Shown here one piece after another: positions 52,101 through 62,323 of a DNA stretch of 64,000 bases; within the stretch, counting starts at the first letter, position 1, and each line of letters starts with the position of its first letter. The stretch comes from Dactylorhiza incarnata (lineage: Eukaryota > Streptophyta > Magnoliopsida > Asparagales > Orchidaceae). The notes under the pieces were generated by a model that searched no databases, had not been told where the DNA came from, and worked only from the letters and a program-made list of their open reading frames with translations. The DNA is taken from assembly GCA_033032865.1 (NCBI GenBank), contig JAWHQI010001215.1, positions 38,006 to 102,005 on the forward strand, read 5' to 3'. Position numbers and translations under genes: made by a program.

Positions 52101-55100
52101 GAGGTCTATTTTCAAAAGGCGCGACACTGGGCAGAACAATTTGCATAGTTCCGCCCGGGTTCCACCTCTTTTGAAAATAGACGTCCTATATGACATTTTT
52201 AGGAAAAGTGTTCACCATGAAAGTTGTAGATCTCGACGAGATCTACAATTTTCATGTTGAACATGTTTCCTAAAAATGCCATATAGGAGGTCTATTTTAA
52301 AAGGCGCGACACTGGGCAGAACAATTTGCATAGTTCCTCTCGGGTTCCGCCTCTTTTGAACACAAAAGAAGTAAGCATAAACAAACTTACAGAAGTTCAA
52401 GTCCACATCACATAGAAAATAAAACCATCAAAAGAGATGTCCACATACAGTAACTGAATAAAAGATAACAGTAATAATAAAGGGCTTTTGCCCAATACAT
52501 CAATTCCTCACTACAATTTCACTCGCGGAAGCATAATTTACTAAAACTAATAGAACACTCATGGATCCTATCATCGGTGCTCCCGTGCTAGATCGTCCCG
52601 CCTCCATATGCACCGGCCTCTGGTGCTGAAGTGTCTCCTCGGTCCCCTAAAATGATAAGGTCCACCGACCATTAGTCCAAAGACTAAGCCAATCCCGCAC
52701 CCCTCCCCCGGTGACTCCTAGGCACCGCGCGGGAAGGATGAAGCGGAGGACATCAAGGGGTATAATCAAAAGCAGATGACAATGAATCTAACAACGGAAG
52801 GGTCTATTGCTATACAATATATAGTACACTGAGTAAAGCAGTAGGAGGTAAAACAGTAACAAGTAAGCAATAGTAATAAGTAAAGCAATAATAAAGAAGG
52901 GCAATAAGGAAAAAACAATAATAAGAACAAGTAACCTTGGTTTAAAGGAATGCCCATACAAACCTATAGACCAAATGGTCGTTTAGCAGGGCCTATCGTA
53001 TAAAAAGTCCCATAACCAATTTATACGATAGGGGTAAGGGTTGAAATGCAATGTTTATGTTATGTCATGCAAGTGCAACTCACACACTTTGACTTTATGC
53101 GCACAGACCTTTAGTTCCTCCTTTTTGGAGCTAGCAAAACTCCTAGGATACTCCCGTAGTGGCAAACAGAAGCGGTGGGTTGGGCCTCACCGACCTCTAG
53201 GTTGGTATCTACAATACCTAACCTAGACCTATCGTACGCCTCAACGCTAAGAACACAACATCGGAGCTCCTGCGTACTCTTGCTGGCCAGTCCACCAGAC
53301 TTTTCTTGGTATAGTGCTATCCACACTTACCGAGCCAAAGTATCGACGTCGGTGCGACGACCGTCAGCACTAAAGACCCATCATCTTTATGCACATACAG
53401 TTACGATTACCATCTATCTTCGAGCCACAAGCTCCCCGGGCTAACCCGCCCGTCACCATAACCATCCGAGCCACCGGCTCGCCGGACCAACCCGTCTGCA
53501 CCAACAAGCATTACTGAGTCACAAGCTCACCAGACTAACTAGTCCGCTGCTACAACCACTGAGCTTACCGCTCGCAAGTACAAACCTAACTAACCTCCCG
53601 TAACCATGGAGTGTGGGTGTGTGCATTATTAAGTTAATCTTGCACCGCTATTTATTCCTGCACTTTAGAGTTAACCATAGACTTCCCGAGGACTACCCCT
53701 GTGAGGGGCTTGCTACGGTACTAGGAACTATAATGGGATGACACCCCAAGGCTCCATTTCCAAGGCACCTAATGTTATTAGTGAATTCACATGAGTGTGC
53801 CCTTCTTATCGTTACACTGGGATTACCCCTAAACATTTTATGACTTCCTAAGGGAAAGGCGATTTATCGTCAATCCTTAGCACTACCTTGCCAATCACCT
53901 GGCATATTCAACACACCAACTCCAATTGGTGATCTCCAGTCTCCTCAACCAGACAAGGTACATCCTCTACCTTCCATTCCCGCCTAGTGGACTACTAGTT
54001 AACCTAACTCTACAGTTTCCACTATACACAGACCAAAATGAACTACATGAGTTGCATAAGTGGAGGTACTCCAAATAATCATCCACATGACTCAAGATTA
54101 TTATTGGAAGACTACCATGATGTTATAAGACTAAATCCAGAGAATCATATTTTTCCTTATTTAATTGACATGTATTATAATTTTCCTCAACACTGACCCA
54201 ATATGAAATTGAACATGAAGTATAAAATAATCTTATGATATGACCTCCACAAAATTATGGAAAATCTATGCTATCAAAATAATAGCAAATACCTAATACC
54301 ACAATTTTACAGTAAATTATTGGCCTCAAATTATAACATTAAGTAATTATCCAAAACTGAAAATTAAAGAAGGAACTACCAAAAAAACTTGTCCAAAAAT
54401 TATGGTACAATTACCAGACCTTTATATTGATCAGAAAGTCTACTGACTAAATTTCAGAATTTATGAGAACAAATTAGTCACATAAATAAATATTCCAAGT
54501 AAACTCATACTAGGGAAAATTGTGAAGTAACCTACTGATAAATAATTCCAAAAATTATACAAAATTTCACAGAGCTTTCTAATGCCCTAAAATGTCTTAC
54601 CACCAAGTCTCACAATTTTCCAGAGATTATTTGGCCCTCATTTATTTATCATAATCCTAAGATAAAATAAATGACTTGTGAATGAAGTACTAATTAAATC
54701 AATTCAAAAATTACAAAAAAATTACCAGAGGTCTATATCATGATTTTATGTAATCTACTAAACTTTCAACAATATCAAAGATAATTTGAGCATGTAAATT
54801 TCTTTTATAAGAAGGTTCCCTAAAAAGGTTATAACCTAAATCAGATGGGATAAGTGTTCCTAAAATTCTTATAAAATTTCCTAGGGCATATTTACACCCT
54901 ATAAACCTATCTACCAAGTTTCATGACCATTGAAGGACATATGCCCATATGTCCTTCGCAAGGCTCAAAGTACAACCCTGGGGGTAGAACTAGGGTCTTA
55001 GGGTATATCAACCCTAGTTCACCGCAAATCACTCATGGGGGTGTTTTATGTGACCCTAAACCAGTGGCCAAAGTTTCACATTATCTTGATGAGATTTGAC

Positions 55101-57106
55101 CAACTAATTCCATCATGTGAATTTTGGTCTAGTTTGACCAAACTTGGGTTAACTAATTACCCAACCAAATCAGTCCCAATTGGCATGAAATTTTTACCAA
55201 GGTTAAAAAATAACCCTAAGAGGCACCCACCAAAATTTGGAGGGGATGTCATTAGACTCTATAATTAATTAATATATGGATTATTAAAGTTTTACAAAAA
55301 CCTTTGAAAAATGTTCTCCAAAAATTCCCATCTTTGGGTATGTTAAGGGTGTAGGTACAAATAACATATGTTTCCATTTTCAAGTCGATATCATTTCCCA
55401 ATCAAAAGTTATTCAAGAAATAGTGGATGTCCTACCCTAGGGACCAGTCCCACCAAAATGGCCCTACAGGGAGCTACAATGCTCCTTTTGGGTTGAAACA
55501 AATTTTAAATTAAAGTACACACCAAGGGATACAACTTTGGTGTTGGCCACTTTTTCATCAGAGGGGCCTAAGTAGTTTCTACAATTTATTCAAAATACTG
55601 CATAATATGTGACAGAAATGAAATAATCATATAATCATTTAATGCATTACACAACACAGATCTTGGCGCAAAATCGATGGCATCGGGTCATCTTCTCCAG
55701 TGAGCAAACGACCTCGATCGCCCGCGCCTGGGCCATCTTCCACCCCATTTTTCCAGCCACTTGAGCGCCGCCCTGGCCGGCCAATGCCACCACCACCTCC
55801 GTTGAGGTGGTGGCCGAAGATTAGGGGTGGTTGGCTGGCCGGAGTTGGTTGGAATGAGGAGTTCTAGCGGGGGAAAGAGGGCTCGAAACAAGCCCTTTTG
55901 GAAGCTTGATTCGAGCCTGATTTGGCTCGAATCAAGCCCCAAACCAGATGAGGATCTAGCACTAGGGGAGGGAGGGAGGACCAGACATGTATGATGGCCT
56001 GGTGTCGCAAATTCCGGCGGGTTGCCATGGTCGGAGCTTGAGCTTTTGGTGCCATGTCGATCTCGGCCTCCACTGCACAATTCCCTCTAGAAGAAGGGGG
56101 GTTTCACTCCCCTGAAGGTGTTAAAGAGTTCAATTGGAGGCAAGAGGGGGGTTTCACTTGGTGGCCATTAATGGCCCTTGATGAAGGATTTCAGTTTCAT
56201 CTAGGGGAGATGAATTGGGCATCAATGTGGTCGGGAGAAGGCTGGAAACTCCTCCTCTCCACAAGAGGAGATGAATGGTGCCATTAATGGGGGATATTGA
56301 AGGTTTCTTCTTCCTCCCCATTAATCCTCCTCTTTCTCTCTTTCCCATTTTGGGCTTTCTCTCTCCTGACCAATTTTTTTGAAATTGAATGGCCAACTCA
56401 GTAGCACCCGACCCCATTAGGTGGTGGAGCACCTCAATTGGGTCTAGCCCAAGTGGATTGGGCTTGATTAAGTCAAAATAGGTCAATTTGACCTAAATTT
56501 GAGGTAGAGTTGACTTTAGTCAATTTGACCATTTGGGTTAACCCCAATGGGTGGTTGGTCACCCATTGGCCTCCCTTAAGGGTTAGGAAGGTCTAGTTAG
56601 GGTCAAATTGGCAAGGTGAGGGTCAATTGACCTTTAATATGCCACTTTGACCAAACTAGAGCTAGGGTTGACTTTGCTAAAATTGGCCAAATTGGAGGTC
56701 CCATGATGGGGTGTTTTGGTCCATTGGGTCCCTAGTATCCTTATAAGGGTAGGGGCAAGTTCAATTTGTCATGGTGGAGTCCAATTGACCCTAATTAGGC
56801 TACTTTGACCAATTTAGGGTTAGGGTTGACTTTGGTCAATTTGGCCTCTTTGGTTGACCCCAATGGGTCCTTGGTGCTCTAAGGGGACCCCTAATGGGTT
56901 AGGGATGTTATGGTGGGGTCAAAGGATCAAGGTGAGGCCCTAAAGTTCAACCCTAGGCTTGTTAACTAGAAATTGTTATTTGCAAACCATTGTGGTTTTC
57001 TCCTTCTTGCCTATGTTCACATGGTCTTAAATGCTTCTTATGGTTTTTTCATGACTTGTTCATGACAAAACCAACTTAGGGGTCTAGTTGTTTGGGTGAT
57101 GTTACA
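49102..57106 (-). repeat. 5' LTR of the Tekay-type chromovirus (8005 bp)
   Basis: It begins on the minus strand TGTAACATCACCC at 57106 and ends GTGGTCTTACA at 49102. Positions 52365-57106 match the 3' LTR. Just before its end, 49199-52364 is a palindrome array absent from the 3' LTR, and about 85 bp present there (39116-39200) are lost or displaced. An 18-mer AGAAGTTCAAGTCCACAT occurs on both sides of the array (49181 and 52391). Confidence 0.88.
49199..52364. repeat. Tandem array of about 16 long palindromes, period about 186 or 200 bp
   Basis: Each unit centres on GTAGATCTCGACGAGATCTAC and has arms of 50-60 bp. In the unit 51999-52101 the two 51-bp arms are perfectly complementary around a single base. 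Centres lie near 49336, 49521, 49721, 49921, 50120, 50319, 50504, 50690, 50890, 51090, 51290, 51476, 51663, 51861, 52047 and 52230. Spacers are of two types: one with TTCCGCCCGGGTTCCGCC (about 186-bp period), the other with GCATAGTTTAGGTAATATAC (about 200-bp period). They alternate in blocks, like a higher-order repeat. No coding capacity is evident. Confidence 0.93.
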
Positions 57107-57856
57107 ATTGATGTCACATTCATCAATCATGTTCTCTATGTTGAGTACTAAGAAAAGGTAGCCTATGATGCAACCTTATATGAAGTAGAGTATTACCCAC
57201 GAATCCACCACGACACCATATTCTGACACCATATATATTAACAGATCCATATGGTGCCATATTATAACTCACTTGAAAGTTATTATTGTATGTAAACTCA
57301 ATAATGAATAGATGGTCCTCTAATATCTTTCCAAAATTGATTGCACACATTCTAAGCATATACTTCATTATACGGTTACCTCTCTCCATCTGACCGTTGG
57401 TTTGCAGATGAAACGTCACACTACATTTGAGCTTTGTCCTTAAATTCTTCTGAACAAACCCCCGGTCCTTGGAAATAAAACAAATATCTCTATCACTGAT
57501 GATACACTTTTGAATCCCATGCAACTGAACAATGTTGCGTGTATAAAGATCTACCAATATTTCCACATCACCATCCTTCCTAATTGGGATGAAGTGAGCA
57601 ACCATTGTCAGGTGATTCTCAATCACCCAAATTGCATCGTTCCACTTATGGGATCTCAGCAAACCATGCACAAAATCCATAAATATATCATCGAACTTCA
57701 AATCGGAGATAGGAAGAGGTTGTAGTACACAACTGGGACTTTGGAATTCTGCGTTCACCAAGGCACAAATCTAAAATCATCTCACATGCATCGCCACATC
57801 CCTCTTCATGCTAGGCTATCAAAAGGAATTCTTCAAATCCATATACATCATCGCAC
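57107..57856 (-). pseudogene. Ty3/gypsy integrase fragment of an older element
   Basis: The main frame (57123-57761) shows FDDIFMDFVHGLLRS, CIISDRDICF, FHLQTNGQMERGNRIMKYML and IIEFTYNNNFQ. The first catalytic aspartate is lost: VIENHLTM stands for VIVDRLTK. Weak traces of the HHCC region (MKRDVAMHV) reach 57850. It then abuts an LTR end at 57857 with no gag or RT between, so this element has a large internal deletion. Confidence 0.8.
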
Positions 57857-60112
57857 TGTAACACCTCCCCTGCAATAATTATATAATATTAAAAGATGAT
57901 ACAAGAAGCTTTCCCAATAACAACTAGATCACACACATTGGAAACATACTAAACAAGCACAGAAGTTGTCCACATCTACATAGGAGAGGTCTGTCTTTTT
58001 TGCCTTACAACATAACAGTTCAAGTCATCAATACATCACATCAAAAAGAGTAGCAAAGCTCCTACGCTACCTCAGTATGAAAGCCGAAATAAAACAAAAG
58101 AGAAAAGTAATGTAGTAAAATAGGAGGAGGTACACTTCATGAAACTTAGGCCTTTTTGGCCGGCGAGCTTGTTCCAACTTGCGATCATTGCCCTGAAACT
58201 ACGTAACAACACCCCTCCTCCTAGCTGTCCTAGCGGACCCCAGGGAACTACATCACCCAGCAAGTCAGCACTTCATACGCAAATGTAATCAAGCATATAA
58301 ACAACATAGAAAGCCAATAGTTTATGTGTCATGGGCATCAAACACATTTCTACATTGAGCAAGAAGTAAATGGGCCTATCAATGCAACAAGTATGCAATC
58401 CGTGTTTCACCCAAGGCACCCTATCACGTGTATGATTCTAACACATCATCACACATCGTCACGATCACAACAACACAGGTACTCTCATTTCCATACTGAC
58501 ATACCAATCGATTTTGAGAACTCTTGCTTAGACCCCTCCCGCATATGGATCACAGCACCATCGGGCTTGTCCATAAGCACAATCGTCTCGTCAATTTCAC
58601 ATAAGTCAACACAACCAATTCTAATAACTCTTGCTTAGACCCCACCTGCATATGGATCATAACACCATCGGTCTTGTCCATAAGCACAAATGTTCTCTTC
58701 AGTTTCACACATAAGGGGACTTTTCTTGCCATGACACCATCCACATGTGAACTATAACATCACGGGGCTAGCCAGGCGACCATAAAGACATAGCCATGCC
58801 TTACCAACCAAGTGGACACCACAATCCACCCAACCATTCACCACACACATTTTATGACCTAAATCATCATTCGTTATCACACAAAAATTAAGGCATCACA
58901 ATGACATTTTCTCCATAATGGCATTTCTAGCGCAATCCCTAAATGCGCGCCAAGCAACATCACCGAATAGGACCACCAACCACGATTTCAGCTTCACACA
59001 CTATGCCTAATCTGCTAACAGAATGGATCTCTAATGCAAATATGTCGGGGATGGACTCAATCAACTTGGTGGTTCTTCTTGAACCAAGGAAACCAAAATC
59101 CCTTTCATTTAAGAGATCCAATGCCAACATTTCTGAAAAAGAAGGCATAAAAAAGAGATGTCATGCACGCAGCCTAAGACCGGGAAGAAAGATGTTATTA
59201 CCATTTTGGATATCTTCCTCGCTATAGAAAACTTGAATAACAAGGATAAAAACGCGAGCCTTCAAGTCCTCTCCGCATTACCACTCTCGGATCCCCGAAC
59301 AGAGCTTCGAAGCTCCTAAAATGGAGAAAACTAGGTTATCTTCCTCCTCTGCTTTTTCTCGCTAACCCTAGTCATAAATCAATGATGAAGATAGATACTG
59401 GTCAAGGAAAAGGGTTCTGCCTTATTTAGGGTTCACAAGTGAATAGATATGTCCCTTGGATCAAGTCCCAAAGAAATCGGGCAGTCAGAAAATAGCTGTT
59501 CACGGATCTGGTTCCGTCAACTACCGCTCGACAGCAAAAAAGCTACCGTGTCGCTCTAGGTCTAGCACTAGAACTTTCTCGGCCCCATGTCAGCTTGAGC
59601 AGCACGCTTCTCGATGATAATGCACTCATCTAGCTAATACACCTACCTCCAGTGGTATCGCTACCGCTCGACGCTACCACTCAGCGCTACCGCTCGATGA
59701 CATACTTCATGTCGACATGCTTCTGCACAACATATCCCATGCCATCTAGACTAAGGAACCACACTACAGCACGATGGTATCGATAACACTTAGTGTTATC
59801 TTCTTGATGACAAACCGATCTTCGACACTACTTGACGACAAGGGCATATCGTCTTAACAGCTACTGCGCGGCGGTAGCTATTACCGCGTTATAGTATCTC
59901 TAGTCGACACTATCTCGACGACAAGCCTCTCTCGATGACATAATCTATGTCATCTGGAAATGGCAAATGTTACCGCCAGCAGTAACGCCTACCGCGCGTG
60001 TTAGCTTCCTGCCACCACTGAGTAAATCAACTTAAAATCGATCTCGGTAAGTGAGAGTGTTCTCGTGAGATCAAAATAAACTCAACGACACAAATCATGC
60101 TGATGAGTACTT
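57857..60112 (-). repeat. LTR of the older chromovirus, broken at its right end
   Basis: It begins TGTAACACCTCCCC, the complement of an LTR end, and shares blocks with 38496-39046. Positions 59500-60000 carry many CTACCGCTCGAC, GCTACCGC and TCGACGACA motifs. No gene is visible; a 94-codon frame at 58943 has no family features. The LTR is cut at 60112 by an Athila-like LTR fragment. Confidence 0.55.
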
Positions 60113-60312
60113 TTTGTACTCATCTTTTAGTATAATTTTAATATAGTTTTAATATGAAATTATTTAATTTATATGTATTTTCTTATTTAATATGTTCCGT
60201 TTTAATTTTATAAACTAACTTAAGCCTTTTCTGTGTTTTCAGGATTTCTGGGCATTTTGAGCAAAATTGTCAAGTACTCGCCCAAGGCGACGGGCGTGAC
60301 CAAGGGTGTGTG
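60113..60312 (+). repeat. Athila-like LTR fragment 1
   Basis: TGATGAGTACTTTTTGTACT and the next 190 bp match the start of the LTR at 7599. It stops after GGGCGTGACCAAGGGTGTG, where a second related LTR begins. Confidence 0.85.
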
Positions 60313-61182
60313 ATGAGTAATTTATTTACTCATCTTTTAGCTTAGTTTATTATTTTTTTAATATGAAATTATTTTATTTATCTAAATTATATCATAAAAA
60401 TCTTTCCTATTTTAATTTCATAAGCTAACTTAAGTTTATTTTGTGTTTTTCAGGTTTTCTGGACATTTGGAGCAAAAAGTACCTTTACACGCCCCAGGTC
60501 ACGGGCATGACCAATGGGCGTGTAACCTGCGTGGTGTTCCAGACCTGCTTCTGCCACCTCGGAGTCATTCCGTGAAGAATTCGCCAAGTACATGCCCCAA
60601 GTCACGGGCGTGACCAAGGGCGTGACCCCTGGCTGCTGCGTTCGACGAAAATTCAGGAGATCGACGAACATGCGAGAGTTCGACGAATGTTCAAAATTAC
60701 ACGCCCCAGGTCACGGGCGTGACCAAGGGCGTGACCCAATGTCACGGCCGCGACCCGCTGAGACGAATCAGAACCGCTGAGATCAAGCCTGCCACGTCAA
60801 TTAAAATTACACGCCCCAGGTCACGGGCGTGACATCCAGTACACGGGCGTGACTCATCCAGTGCCATTTCCCGCCGAAGTTTCCCGCCAGCTGCAAGATT
60901 TCAAGATTACACGGGGCGTGACATGGCTGAAATGCTCGCATTTACTCCAGAAGGCGCCCTCTCCGTTGCTTGCTTCGATCACGCCCCTTACACGCCCTTG
61001 GTCACGGGCGTGACCAAGGGCGTGTAACCCAAAATTTTCAGCTATAAAAAGGCAGCTCTTCCAAATGATCAGAACACCTTGTATTGGACTCCAAGACTCC
61101 ATTTTCTTGCTTATTTCCGTGTTTTTAAGTACTCTAGCTTACTTTTTCTTGCACTTGTAATTTCTCTTTCAATAGTTGTAAT
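60313..61182 (+). repeat. Athila-like LTR fragment 2
   Basis: A diverged LTR of the same family begins TGATGAGTAATTTATTTACT. It has the CACGGGCGTGA array, and at 60635-60690 an extra stretch with three TTCGACGAA/ATCGACGAAC motifs of the type otherwise seen in SIRE LTRs. TATAAAAA lies at 61042. The SIRE-like LTR at 61183 interrupts it. Confidence 0.8.
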
Positions 61183-62323
61183 TGTTGGATCGGTCGGCGC
61201 CCTTAGAGGGGGGTGAATAAGGGTTTTAAAAAATTTAGATTTTATTTAGAAAAACTTTGTAATATTGCAATATTTGAAACAATGAGAAATCAAGTAAAAC
61301 AATAATGAAGAGACATGCTTTATTAATATCAAATAATGTTTTACAAAACTTGATTTCTTTGACGCTAGAAATCGGAGGCGAAAAATAAAAATTCTTTTTT
61401 GTTTTCTATACCGACTCGTATCCCCACGAATCGGTTGGCTTTAGCCGATCTCTCCCCAGATACGGCCTCAAGCCGCTCTAGCCAATCTATCCCCAGAAAG
61501 GCCTCGAGCACCCCCTAGACCTAGCCTAGATCTAGTCGCCAACACGAGGCGAATTTCAGCCCTAAGTCCTACCCCAGACCTAGTCGCCAACACAAGGCGA
61601 TTTCACTACCGTTTACAGAAAATATATGAAATGAAAAGACAATAATATAAAAACTCCCTCTATGTGGATCTCTTGGAGAAGTGGACGAAGGCCCGCAGAG
61701 TATGATCGTAGTCGATGCGGCCTTTCGTCACGATGATGACGCGTGTTGAAATCTTCTCCACGGATCTTCTTAAGGCTTTATGGAATTGTGGGAGTATCGC
61801 TCTGAATCTTCCTCTCTCTGCTGTGGCACGAAGCTCTGGAGTTTGGGATTGGAGGAGAATCAAGAATTCGGAGCCAAAGTATCCATTTTATAGCCTTAGC
61901 GCTACCGCCGGCTCTAGCGCTACCGCCGGCGCTAGCCCGGATTAGGAAACATTTTGCGCAGCAGGATCTTCAATCCGTGGCAACATATTGCTCCATGCCT
62001 CTTGTGCGCCAAGCTACCGCCAGTGCTAGTAGCTACCGCCGGCGCTATCCCTGATTATGAAACTTCTTGCGCGGCAGGATCTTCGATCCGAGGCAACAAT
62101 TCCAGCAAGCCTTCTGTGCATCGAGCTAGCGCCGGCGCTATCCACTATCGCCTACGCTAGTGATCAGTTTGGAGTTGATGGCATAATTTTGGGGGCAACC
62201 ACCATAGTAAACCTTGAGTCATTTTGACCTGTTATCCTGCACACTTAGATCACACAAGATTAAATAGACACATAGGATTTGTTATTCTCAAACCTAGGAG
62301 ATGCGGAAGACCGTTTTCCAACA
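61183..62323 (-). repeat. LTR of the right-hand SIRE-like element (1141 bp)
   Basis: The left end reads TGTTGGATCGG followed by CGGCGCCCTTAGAGGGGGGT. The right end reads TTTTCCAACA. Positions 61900-62165 contain at least five GCTACCGCCGGCGCTAGC-type palindromes. The 5 bp to its left are GTAAT; the partner flank is out of reach. Confidence 0.7.

Larger units (their letters stand above)
39047..57106 (-). mobile_element. Tekay-type chromovirus with array-carrying LTR (18060 bp)
   Basis: On the minus strand the order is 5' LTR (57106-49102), iMet primer site, gag, protease, reverse transcriptase, RNase H, integrase, chromodomain, and 3' LTR (43911-39047). Flanks ATAGA and ATTGA fit a target duplication with one mismatch. 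The LTRs are unequal, 8005 and 4865 bp, because the 5' one holds a 3.2-kb palindrome array. Stops in gag, protease, RT and integrase show that the copy is inactive. Confidence 0.88.

Noticed and set aside
49199..52364. CRISPR-like array of repeats and spacers
   Set aside because: Units are about 190-200 bp, both parts repeat, and the setting is a plant LTR. No Cas genes or short unique spacers exist.
58943..59227. 94-codon frame in the LTR at 57857-60112
   Set aside because: No similarity to a known family was recognised and the context is LTR sequence.
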